Position numbers and translations under genes: made by a program
The notes under the pieces: model-generated
Databases searched by the model: none
Told to the model about the DNA's origin: nothing
Seen by the model: the letters and a program-made list of their open reading frames with translations, nothing else
DNA from: Selenomonadaceae bacterium
GTDB taxonomy: Bacteria > Bacillota > Negativicutes > Selenomonadales > Selenomonadaceae
DNA length: 32,692 nucleotides
Direction of reading: 5' to 3'
Assembly (NCBI GenBank): GCA_017446845.1
Contig: JAFSOQ010000112.1
Coordinates: 1 to 32,692 of the forward strand
In this document: one piece after another, positions 13,173 through 18,893 of the stretch
Position numbering within the stretch: position 1 is the first letter of the stretch
How the letters are laid out: the number at the start of each line of letters is the position of its first letter

Positions 13173-14137
13173 TTGAGGAACTGAAAAATTTTATTGCGGA
13201 AGGTATCTGCGCCTGCAAAGTTATGGTCGTCGGCGACGTGATGTTAGATAAATATTATTTCGGGGAAGTCACGCGCATTTCTCCCGAAGCTCCTGTTCCG
13301 ATTGCCCGCGTCTTGGAAGTCAAAGAAACTTTGGGCGGCGCGGCTAACGTCGTACATAATCTGGCATTGCTGGGCTGTGAAACTTCGATAATCGGGCAAA
13401 TCGGCTCGGACAATCAAGGCGAAATTTTTTTGAGCAAGTTGAAAAATCTCGGCGTAAATTATTCGGGCTTGATTGAAACTTCAAAGCCGACCACGACGAA
13501 AATTCGCGTGATAAGCAGTCATCAACAAATGATTCGGCTTGACTTTGAGGACGCCACGGAACTTGACGGCGCGGAGACCGATAAACTTTTGAAAAATTTT
13601 TCCGAGCAATTATCGAACGTCGACGCGGTGATTATTTCGGATTACGGCAAAGGTGTCTGCACGAAAAAAATTTGCCGCGAGGTTATCGGCGCATGTCGGG
13701 CGCAAAAAAAATTCGTCGTGATTGACCCGAAAGGCGATAACTGGCAAAAATATTTCGACGCGAGTTTCATCACGCCGAACCTTAAGGAATTAAACGCCGT
13801 CCTTCCGAAAAAAATTTCCAACGTCGACGCTCAGATTGAGGAAACGGCTCAAAAAGTTGTCGACGAATTCAACTTGCGGGGATTGATTGTCACGCGTTCG
13901 GCGGAAGGTTTATCGTTGATTGAGGACAAAAAAATTGCCCATATCAAAGCGCGGGCGCAAGAAGTTTTCGACGTGTCAGGCGCGGGCGATACGGTCATAG
14001 CGGTTTTCACTTTGGCATTGGCGGGCGGCTTGAGTTCGGAGGCGGCGGCTTATCTTGCCAACGTTGCGGCGGGCGTCGTCGTCGCGAAGGTCGGAACTTA
14101 TGCCGTAAATCGCGAAGAACTTTTAAATGCTTTATAA
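13169..14137 (+). CDS. rfaE1: D-glycero-beta-D-manno-heptose-7-phosphate kinase (RfaE domain I-type)
   Basis: A 322-aa PfkB-family kinase matching the kinase half of Hld[24 protein letters not shown] near residue 20, [15 protein letters not shown], the ATP/catalytic motif [12 protein letters not shown], and [11 protein letters not shown] at the end. It makes heptose-1,7-bisphosphate for the LPS inner core, implying an outer membrane. The adenylyltransferase half is absent, so the enzyme is of the split type. ATG 13169 overlaps the hemL stop (ATGA) and has GGAG eight bases upstream; an in-frame TTG at 13163 is less likely. Pairing with hemL appears to be operonic rather than functional. Confidence 0.92.
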   Translation: MIEELKNFIAEGICACKVMVVGDVMLDKYYFGEVTRISPEAPVPIARVLEVKETLGGAANVVHNLALLGCETSIIGQIGSDNQGEIFLSKLKNLGVNYSGLIETSKPTTTKIRVISSHQQMIRLDFEDATELDGAETDKLLKNFSEQLSNVDAVIISDYGKGVCTKKICREVIGACRAQKKFVVIDPKGDNWQKYFDASFITPNLKELNAVLPKKISNVDAQIEETAQKVVDEFNLRGLIVTRSAEGLSLIEDKKIAHIKARAQEVFDVSGAGDTVIAVFTLALAGGLSSEAAAYLANVAAGVVVAKVGTYAVNREELLNAL

Positions 14138-14221
14138 ATGTCCCCTCTTTTTCAAATTAGAATTTCCGCCGCGCTGGTTTTGATGATTTTTTCATTGTGT
14201 TGCACTTGCATTTTACATTAA
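14138..14221 (+). CDS. Possible small membrane peptide, 27 aa
   Basis: An ORF starts with ATG directly after the kinase stop codon. The product begins MSPLFQIRISAALVLMIF and ends SLCCTCILH: one hydrophobic segment with a Cys cluster. There is no clear RBS, so it could be translated only by coupling to the kinase gene. It may be chance. Confidence 0.25.
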   Translation: MSPLFQIRISAALVLMIFSLCCTCILH

Positions 14222-14251
14222 AGGAATAAAAAAAGGTTTCGGAGGAAGTAA

Positions 14252-15184
14252 ATGTTCGACAAAGAAATTTTGCAGTACAAAGTCGGCGGCTTGCTTTACA
14301 TGCCGGCTTTCCAAAAAAATATCGTTCAGAAAATTGCAAAAAACAAGTTGCCGCGCTTAACGTCAGCGGCTTTTTGTTTGGAAGATTCGATACGCGACGA
14401 ATCACTTGACGAAGCGGAAAAATCTTTGCAAATGATTTTGCGGGAGCTTGAAAGCTTGGAAAATTTGCCGCTAATCTTCGTGAGGATTCGTTCGCCGCGT
14501 CATCTGGAAATTTTTCATGAGGAAATCGGCTCGCGCTCGAAAATTTTAACGGGCTATATCCTTCCAAAGTTCGATATGAGCAATGCGGGCGCATATATCC
14601 AACTCGCCAAGGAAATAAATCTTCCAATCATGCCCACGCTTGAAAGTAATCGCGTCGCAAGTCTTTTAACTCGTCGCACGGAACTTTTATCGCTCAAGCA
14701 GGCTCTCGACGAAATTAAAAGTATCGTGCTCAACATTCGCGTCGGCGTCAATGATTTTTGCAACCTTTACGGACTGCGCCGCAATGTCAATCAGACGATT
14801 TACGACTTGGGAATTGTGCACGACGTGCTGATTGATATTTTGAACGTCTTCGCAAAAGATTACGTCGTTGCCGGCTCGGTTTGGAATTTTTACGGCGGAA
14901 AATTTTGGGCGGACGGCTTGAAAAAGGAAATGGAAATGGACAAGGCGAACGGCTTTATCGGCAAGACCGCGATTCACCCCGCGCAGTTGCCGATTATTTT
15001 CGACGGCATGAAAGTTTCCAAAATCGATTTAGACGACGCAAATCAAATTTTGAATTGGCAATCGAGCACGCATGGCATTATAAAAAGTGCGGACGGCTCG
15101 CGCATGAACGAAGTTAAATGCCATTTGAATTGGGCGCGGCGCATAAAAATTCTCGGTGAACTTTACGGGGTCGTTGACGATTGA
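14252..15184 (+). CDS. HpcH/HpaI-CitE-like C-C bond lyase of the Ter-associated module
   Basis: A 310-aa TIM-barrel protein of the CitE-like lyase type found in Ter (tellurite/stress) gene clusters. Visible are GGLLYMPAFQKNIV, the acidic AAFCLEDSIRDES strand, PLIFVRIRSP with the substrate-binding Arg, YILPKFDM, MPTLESN, LNIRVGVNDFCNLYGLRR, and the C-terminal FIGKTAIHPAQLPII with the conserved GK..IHP. ATG 14252 has GGAGG upstream. In comparative studies of Ter systems this lyase occurs with PRTase-TRSP, StiP-PELOTA and ATP-grasp genes proposed to make a nucleoside-like metabolite. The first two partners are downstream here, beyond a 700-base insert. Confidence 0.85.
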   Translation: MFDKEILQYKVGGLLYMPAFQKNIVQKIAKNKLPRLTSAAFCLEDSIRDESLDEAEKSLQMILRELESLENLPLIFVRIRSPRHLEIFHEEIGSRSKILTGYILPKFDMSNAGAYIQLAKEINLPIMPTLESNRVASLLTRRTELLSLKQALDEIKSIVLNIRVGVNDFCNLYGLRRNVNQTIYDLGIVHDVLIDILNVFAKDYVVAGSVWNFYGGKFWADGLKKEMEMDKANGFIGKTAIHPAQLPIIFDGMKVSKIDLDDANQILNWQSSTHGIIKSADGSRMNEVKCHLNWARRIKILGELYGVVDD

Positions 15185-15202
15185 TGATTCCAAAACGCAA
15201 TA

Positions 15203-15229
15203 AAAAACGCCCCGACTACTCGTCAGGGC
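15203..15229. terminator. Bidirectional terminator between lyase gene and minus-strand micro-ORF
   Basis: GCCCTGAC and GTCGGGGC form a stem flanked by A-rich sequence on the left and T-rich sequence on the right, so it can end both the plus-strand lyase transcript and the minus-strand 21-aa ORF transcript. Confidence 0.75.
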
Positions 15230-15295
15230 TTAATTTTTTATCCTAAATCCAAGTACAACATTTCCGACCTTATCAGTTGTAAATTCGTAAGTCAT
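15230..15295 (-). CDS. Micro-ORF, 21 aa
   Basis: ATG at 15295 has GAGGTG nine bases upstream (an ATG at 15301 is in frame but too close to it). The peptide begins MTYEFTTDKVGNVVLGF and ends RIKN; it is not very hydrophobic and looks like a beta hairpin. It has its own promoter (TTGATT-17-TAAAAT) and its own terminator, a complete small transcription unit, which makes chance less likely. Unrecognised family. Confidence 0.5.
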   Translation of the reverse strand: MTYEFTTDKVGNVVLGFRIKN

Positions 15296-15313
15296 ATTCA
15301 TCACCTCGCTGAT

Positions 15314-15342
15314 ATTTTAGCCGATTCAACTCAAAAAATCAA
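15314..15342 (-). promoter_or_regulatory. Promoter of the 21-aa micro-ORF
   Basis: Minus strand: TTGATT (15342-15337), 17 bases, TAAAAT (15319-15314). The leader before the start codon would be only about 15 bases. Confidence 0.6.
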
Positions 15343-15364
15343 TCATAAATTTTTTTATATATAG

Positions 15365-15391
15365 TTGACGGTTCATTTTTTTTTTTATAAT
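15365..15391 (+). promoter_or_regulatory. Promoter for the structured RNA / 85-aa gene
   Basis: TTGACG (15365-15370) and a perfect TATAAT (15386-15391), separated by 15 bases of mostly T. The spacer is short, but the -10 box is ideal. It is divergent from the promoter at 15314-15342. Confidence 0.6.
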
Positions 15392-15397
15392 GGCGCA

Positions 15398-15537
15398 GCT
15401 GATTTGGTTTGATTTTTTGAAAAAAAATTCTACGTAAGTATCAGAATAGTTTTTAGCAGTAAAAATCACTTCGGTATTAAAATTTTAATCGTCCTTCCGG
15501 TTAAATCCCGTTATCGGAGTGATTTTTCTGCTTTTTT
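15398..15537 (+). ncRNA. Structured leader RNA or small RNA ending in a 21-bp hairpin
   Basis: Between the promoter and the 85-aa gene lies a 140-base untranslated stretch. Its 3' part folds into a 21-bp stem with one bulge and two wobble pairs: arm 1 AGCAGTAAAAATCACT.. (15455-15476), arm 2 ..AGTGATTTTTCTGCT (15512-15532), followed by TTTTTT. A palindrome TTAAAATTTTAA and a TCCTTCCGG segment lie in the loop. It could be an attenuator, a riboswitch-like leader or an independent RNA; I do not recognise a known class. Confidence 0.5.
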
Positions 15538-15550
15538 AGGAGCAGATGTT

Positions 15551-15808
15551 ATGAGTATGTTGGAAAGTATATTAGATTACAAATTTTTAATGGATATGGG
15601 TCTGGAAAATGACGAATACAAATATTTTAGCGAGTTAAAGTTAAAAGTACGGAATAATTTCAGGCTTAATGGAATAAATATCATAACGAGCGACAAATTA
15701 GGAAACAAATACTATAATGGCGTGAAAAATATCAGTCGCCGAGAGGCATTGAGCATTATTAATAAAAAAAATGGCTTTCGATTGAATGTAGACAACCATT
15801 TAGATTAA
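15551..15808 (+). CDS. Unrecognised 85-aa protein
   Basis: ATG 15551 follows TTTAGGAGC, a good RBS. The product is soluble and charged: an N-terminal helical part (LESILDYKFLMDMG), a central stretch KLKVRNNFRLNGINIIT and a C-terminal half with YYNGVKNISRREALSIINKK. Base composition is clearly more AT-rich than the neighbouring genes, with codons such as AAT, ATA and AAA, which suggests recent acquisition. It sits between a structured RNA and its own terminator, in the insert that separates the Ter-associated lyase from its partner genes. Function unknown. Confidence 0.7.
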   Translation: MSMLESILDYKFLMDMGLENDEYKYFSELKLKVRNNFRLNGINIITSDKLGNKYYNGVKNISRREALSIINKKNGFRLNVDNHLD

Positions 15809-15843
15809 AAAATCCCTTCGGTAGCGCGTCGTAGGGTTTTTTT
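15807..15843 (+). terminator. Terminator after the 85-aa gene
   Basis: AAAATCCCT and AGGGTTTT arms with a 19-base loop, followed by a T run. Confidence 0.75.
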
Positions 15844-15845
15844 CG

Positions 15846-15874
15846 TTGACGGAGAGAAAATTTCTTGCTAAAGT
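15846..15874 (+). promoter_or_regulatory. Promoter of the PRTase-TRSP/StiP operon
   Basis: TTGACG (15846-15851), 17 bases, TAAAGT (15869-15874) preceded by TGC (extended -10). It lies directly after the terminator of the 85-aa gene, so the PRTase and StiP genes have their own transcription start. Confidence 0.6.
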
Positions 15875-15894
15875 GTATTCGGAGGTGATTTTTA

Positions 15895-17007
15895 TTGAAA
15901 ATTTTCAGCTCTGAAGATGTTTTGCGCATTGCCAAAAGATTCAAGAACACGCGGCGAAATTATTTGCTGGTCAATCCGCTGCAAGGTAAACATTTGCCGA
16001 CAAAACCTTCTGCCGCCCTCGAAATGATGAATTCTTTAGGCAAAATGGTCGCTGAAAAATTTTCTTCGGCGCGATTGGTTATCGGATTCGCTGAAACGGC
16101 TACGGCAATCGGCGCAGTTGTCGCAAAAAATTTATCGGACGAGTGTTTTTACATTCAAACGACTCGCGAAGACTTCAACGGAACTTTCGTTGAATTTTTG
16201 GAGGAGCACAGCCACGCGCCCGAACAAAAACTTTTTGCCGAAAATCTTTCCACGCTGATTAATCAGACGTCGGAAATAATTTTTGTCGACGATGAACTTT
16301 CGACGGGCAAAACTCTTTTGAACATTGTTCGCCAACTTAAAAATAAATTCTCCGCGCTCAACGACAAAAAAATCTGCGCAGCGTCGATAATCAATCGATT
16401 GTCGGAGGAAAATCTTGCGGCATTGGCGGCGGAAAATATTTTCTGCGTTTATCTCGTCAAGCTCGAAAAAAATTTCGACGCGGATAAATTTTCAATCACT
16501 TCGGCAAGTGAAGTCTCAGACGCACACCAAAAAACTTGTCCCTTGTCCGTTGTCCCTTTTCCCTTACAAGATACAAGATTCGGCGTAAAAATCGGCGAAT
16601 ATTTTAATAAGTGCGAGGAACTTGGAAATTTTATCGCTGAAAATTTCCGGCGCGAGAAATTTGGCGAAGTTTTGATTTTGAGCACGGAAGAATTTATGTT
16701 GCCCGCGATTATCGTCGGACGGAAGTTGGAAGAAAATTTTTCGGTCGTGACACACTCGACGACGCGCAGTCCGATTGGCATTTGCAAGGATAAAAATTAT
16801 CCGATTCGCGAGGGATTCAAGCTTAGAAGTTTCTACGATTCGACGCGCACGACTTTTATTTACAACTTAAAATTTTACGACGCGGCGATTATCGTGACGA
16901 ACGCCGAAAATTTTTCTGAGGGGCTTGAAGATTTAATTTCTGCGTTGAATGTTCACGGCGTCGGGAAAATTTTTTGTGCGGAGGTTAAAAATGTTCGGGA
17001 CTTATAA
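15895..17007 (+). CDS. PRTase-TRSP domain protein of the Ter-associated module
   Basis: A 370-aa two-domain protein. The N-terminal phosphoribosyltransferase domain opens with NPLQGKHLPTKP (about 23-34) and has the PRPP-binding loop IIFVDDELSTGKTLLNI (about 129-145). The C-terminal TRSP domain carries its name-giving motif in HSTTRSPIG (about 284-292). In Ter-linked clusters this protein is thought to act in synthesis of a nucleoside-like metabolite. TTG 15895 has GGAGGTG seven bases upstream. Oddly, the interdomain linker (about residues 214-227) is encoded by tandem CTTGTCC heptads. The 3' end overlaps the StiP gene by 17 bases. Confidence 0.88.
   Translation: MKIFSSEDVLRIAKRFKNTRRNYLLVNPLQGKHLPTKPSAALEMMNSLGKMVAEKFSSARLVIGFAETATAIGAVVAKNLSDECFYIQTTREDFNGTFVEFLEEHSHAPEQKLFAENLSTLINQTSEIIFVDDELSTGKTLLNIVRQLKNKFSALNDKKICAASIINRLSEENLAALAAENIFCVYLVKLEKNFDADKFSITSASEVSDAHQKTCPLSVVPFPLQDTRFGVKIGEYFNKCEELGNFIAENFRREKFGEVLILSTEEFMLPAIIVGRKLEENFSVVTHSTTRSPIGICKDKNYPIREGFKLRSFYDSTRTTFIYNLKFYDAAIIVTNAENFSEGLEDLISALNVHGVGKIFCAEVKNVRDL
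16535..16576 (+). repeat. CTTGTCC heptad tandem inside a coding sequence
   Basis: CTTGTCC, CTTGTCC, GTTGTCC, CTTTTCC, CTTACAA and GATACAA follow each other in phase. Together they encode the linker residues CPLSVVPFPLQDT of the PRTase-TRSP protein without breaking its frame. The same unit forms the inverted repeat at 11552-11591. Confidence 0.8.
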
Positions 17008-18040
17008 GGCGCAAGACGTGACGATTTTATTAAAAGACATAAGCGGACTGGTCGAACCGCTCGGCACGCGCGAACGGGAAAAATTAATTCAATCGGGGCG
17101 ACACTATTCGGAAATGCTGCCGATTGAGTACGAGCCGTCGGAAAAATATTTGCAAGCATATTTCTACGCGCTCAATCGTTATTCAAAAATCACCGCCGCC
17201 GCCGTCGCAAATGTCGCCGAAAAAATTTTCCTCGACAAGGGCAAAAAAATCGCGTTGGTATCTTTGGCGCGAGCAGGCACGCCGATTGGAATTTTGATTA
17301 AGCACTATCTGGAGAGAAAATTTCCTTGCGCGGTTACTCATTACACAATCTCGATTATTCGCGGCATCGGCATCGATAAAAACGCCGTCAATTTTATTTT
17401 ACAACGTCACAAGCCCGAAGAAATTCAATTTGTCGACGGCTGGACCGGCAAAGGCGCAATTCAACGCGAACTCAACAAAGCAATAGAAGATTTTCCCGAA
17501 GTCAACGCGGGCTTGGCTGTTTTGAGTGATCCGGCGGGCGTCGCGGATAAATGCGGCACTCACGAAGATTTTTTAATTGCAAGTTCATGTTTGAATTCGA
17601 CGGTCAGCGGACTTTTGAGCCGAACTTTTTTGCGCAACGACATAATCGGCGCGGAAGATTTTCACGGCGCGGCTTTTTACTCCGAACTTGCCGACAAGGA
17701 TTTAACTTATCAATTCATCAACGCGATTGAAAAGCATTTCGACGACTTACCCGAAATAAAAAATTCCGCCGTCGAAATGAACAGCGGGCTTGCCGAGGTA
17801 AAAAAAATCGCCGCAGATTTTAAAATCGCCGACATAAATTTAATCAAGCCGAGTATCGGGGAGGCAACGCGGGTTTTATTGCGCCGCTTGCCATGGAAAA
17901 TTTTGGTGCACAGTTTGCACGATGAAAAACATCTTGGACATCTGTATCAGTTGGCAAAGGAGAAGGGCGCACCGCTCGAAGTTTATCCGCTGAAAAATTA
18001 TAAAGCTTGCGGATTGATTCAGCGGCTCGCCGATAATTGA
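16991..18040 (+). CDS. StiP-like cysteine protease with PELOTA RNA-binding domain
   Basis: A 349-aa protein of the StiP family of Ter-associated clusters. The StiP part shows IALVSLARAGTPIG, THYTISIIRGIGID and the conserved FVDGWTGKGAI (about 146-156). The C-terminal PELOTA-like domain reads LIKPSIGEATRVLLRRLPWKILV. ATG 16991 has GGAGG upstream and overlaps the PRTase-TRSP gene by 17 bases, so they are co-translated; an in-frame start at 16949 lacks this support. Family roles in metabolite processing are predictions from comparative genomics. It is the last gene before the toxin/antisense RNA tandem. Confidence 0.88.
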   Translation: MFGTYKAQDVTILLKDISGLVEPLGTREREKLIQSGRHYSEMLPIEYEPSEKYLQAYFYALNRYSKITAAAVANVAEKIFLDKGKKIALVSLARAGTPIGILIKHYLERKFPCAVTHYTISIIRGIGIDKNAVNFILQRHKPEEIQFVDGWTGKGAIQRELNKAIEDFPEVNAGLAVLSDPAGVADKCGTHEDFLIASSCLNSTVSGLLSRTFLRNDIIGAEDFHGAAFYSELADKDLTYQFINAIEKHFDDLPEIKNSAVEMNSGLAEVKKIAADFKIADINLIKPSIGEATRVLLRRLPWKILVHSLHDEKHLGHLYQLAKEKGAPLEVYPLKNYKACGLIQRLADN

Positions 18041-18054
18041 CATGAAAATTTATT

Positions 18055-18168
18055 CGCCTCCGATTTTTGGAAGCGGTCTTTTGCGTTTATTAAATCTATC
18101 GCAAAAAAGAAATCCCGGTGGCTGGTCGGGACTTCTTGCACATTTTAGAGAGTAATGCTAACTACGCG
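18055..18168. repeat. 114-bp perfect direct repeat, copy 1 (remnant unit)
   Basis: Identical over 114 bases to 18438-18551. It contains the 3' part of an antisense-RNA terminator (CGCCTCCGATTTTTGGAAGC) and the minus-strand terminator region of peptide 1. The 5' part of the RNA gene is missing here, so this is the remains of a further unit left of peptide 1. Confidence 0.9.
18102..18137 (-). terminator. Terminator of the peptide 1 transcript
   Basis: On the minus strand AAGTCCCG and CGGGATTT form the stem, followed by CTTTTTT. The same terminator is found in the second unit (18485-18521). Confidence 0.75.
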
Positions 18169-18182
18169 GGGAATACTGATGT

Positions 18183-18257
18183 TCAATGCCGATCGAGAAA
18201 TTTGCAAATGTAATGCGTAATCACACCTGCCAAGATCGACAAAGCGAAACTAATCAT
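18183..18257 (-). CDS. Small hydrophobic toxin-like peptide 1, 24 aa
   Basis: ATG at 18257 follows AAAGGAGGTGAACGGC. The peptide begins MISFALSILAGVITHY and ends ICKFLDRH: one membrane segment and a short charged tail. The tail motif (K-F/W-L-D-R) is shared with peptide 2, 380 bases away, although the rest differs. A divergent RNA (18360 onward) starts with 14 bases exactly complementary to codons 1-5 and the bases just before them. Size, membrane character, antisense RNA and duplication together match type I toxins such as the Fst/TxpA kinds; homology to a named family is not claimed. Confidence 0.75.
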   Translation of the reverse strand: MISFALSILAGVITHYICKFLDRH

Positions 18258-18303
18258 GCCGTTCACCTCCTTTCTGCTAAAAATGGGAGGGCGGCAAAAA
18301 AAT

Positions 18304-18331
18304 TTTACAGTACAAAAGATTCTCTTGTCAA
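18304..18331 (-). promoter_or_regulatory. Promoter of peptide 1
   Basis: Minus strand: TTGACA (18331-18326), 16 bases, TGTAAA (18309-18304). Its -35 box overlaps the -35 box of the divergent RNA promoter (18325-18330) by five bases. Confidence 0.6.
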
Positions 18332-18353
18332 ACAAAATTTTTTATGGTATAAA
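18325..18353 (+). promoter_or_regulatory. Promoter of antisense RNA 1
   Basis: TTGTCA (18325-18330), 17 bases, TATAAA (18348-18353) preceded by TGG. It is a near-consensus promoter, stronger in appearance than the peptide promoter it overlaps, as expected for an antitoxin RNA. Confidence 0.75.
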
Positions 18354-18359
18354 TTTGAC

Positions 18360-18466
18360 GAAACTAATCATGCAAGTTCTTAGCGGCAACACCTCGGTTG
18401 GCTGCCGAGGCAAAACAGTAACTTCAGACAAAAAGACCGCCTCCGATTTTTGGAAGCGGTCTTTTG
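18360..18466 (+). ncRNA. Antisense (antitoxin-like) RNA 1, about 106 nt
   Basis: Predicted start seven bases after the -10 box. The first bases GAAACTAATCATGC are identical to the plus strand of the peptide 1 start region (18246-18259), so the RNA can pair with the mRNA over AUG and codons 2-5; GTTC follows in both after a one-base offset. A constant body has the hairpin CCTCGG/CCGAGG (about 18391-18410), then the GACCGC../..GCGGTC terminator and TTTT. Body and terminator are nearly identical to RNA 2, while the 5' ends differ and match different peptides. Confidence 0.75.
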
Positions 18467-18551
18467 CGTTTATTAAATCTATCGCAAAAAAGAAATCCCG
18501 GTGGCTGGTCGGGACTTCTTGCACATTTTAGAGAGTAATGCTAACTACGCG
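18438..18551. repeat. 114-bp perfect direct repeat, copy 2
   Basis: Identical to 18055-18168. It contains the terminator of antisense RNA 1 (plus strand) followed by the minus-strand terminator (18485-18521) and 3' end of the peptide 2 transcript, which shows how adjacent units share a boundary block. Confidence 0.9.
18485..18521 (-). terminator. Terminator of the peptide 2 transcript
   Basis: AAGTCCCG/CGGGATTT stem and CTTTTTT on the minus strand, identical to that of peptide 1. Confidence 0.75.
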
Positions 18552-18562
18552 AGGCAGGTGTT

Positions 18563-18640
18563 TTAACGGTCGAGCCACTTAATAATAAAGTAAGCTGCGA
18601 CGTTCGCCGCGACACTCACCAAGAAATTGGAAAGCAACAT
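18563..18640 (-). CDS. Small hydrophobic toxin-like peptide 2, 25 aa
   Basis: ATG at 18640 follows GGAAAGGAGGAGACAAGT. The peptide begins MLLSNFLVSVAANVAAY and ends FIIKWLDR, with the same layout as peptide 1 (membrane segment, then K-W-L-D-R). A divergent RNA starting at about 18764 has a 5' end matching the plus strand of codons 1-6 with two mismatches, one of which leaves a G-U pair in the RNA duplex. The two peptides have diverged together with the 5' ends of their RNAs while the RNA bodies stayed constant, which argues for matched toxin-antitoxin pairs. Confidence 0.75.
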   Translation of the reverse strand: MLLSNFLVSVAANVAAYFIIKWLDR

Positions 18641-18690
18641 ACTTGTCTCCTCCTTTCCATTGTCGGTATCGGAAGTGACAACGTCGCAAG

Positions 18691-18717
18691 TTTATAACAT
18701 ATGAATTATTTTTGCAA
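18691..18717 (-). promoter_or_regulatory. Promoter of peptide 2
   Basis: Minus strand: TTGCAA (18717-18712), 15 bases, TATAAA (18696-18691) preceded by TGT (extended -10). Confidence 0.5.
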
Positions 18718-18728
18718 TAAAAATTTTC

Positions 18729-18757
18729 TTGCCAAATATGTTAAAATGATGTATATT
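18729..18757 (+). promoter_or_regulatory. Promoter of antisense RNA 2
   Basis: TTGCCA (18729-18734), 17 bases, TATATT (18752-18757). The predicted start seven bases on, at 18764, begins with GAAA just as in RNA 1. Confidence 0.7.
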
Positions 18758-18763
18758 AATAAT

Positions 18764-18874
18764 GAAATTGGTAAGTAACAGAAAGTCTTTAATGGCAACA
18801 CCTCGGTTGGCTGCCGAGGCAAAACAGTAACTTCAGACTAAAAGACCGCCTCCGATTTTTGGAAGCGGTCTTTT
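18764..18874 (+). ncRNA. Antisense (antitoxin-like) RNA 2, about 111 nt
   Basis: The predicted 5' end GAAATTGGTAAGTAACA matches the plus strand of the peptide 2 start region, GAAATTGGAAAGCAACA (18623-18639), with one true mismatch and one change that leaves a G-U pair. A constant body from GGCAACACCTCGG with the CCTCGG/CCGAGG hairpin follows, then the terminator at 18841-18874. The next gene's 3' end (18894) is just beyond. Confidence 0.72.
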
Positions 18875-18893
18875 GCGTTTATAAAATTTAAAT

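Noticed and set aside
15262-15450. Antisense pairing between the plus-strand structured RNA and the 21-aa ORF
   Set aside because: By analogy with 18 kb I looked for complementarity, but only about seven contiguous bases (CGTAAGT) match, not enough to claim regulation.
15365-15808. Retron or reverse-transcriptase-linked RNA
   Set aside because: The structured RNA next to a small gene suggested it, but the 85-aa product has no RT motif and no RT gene is near.
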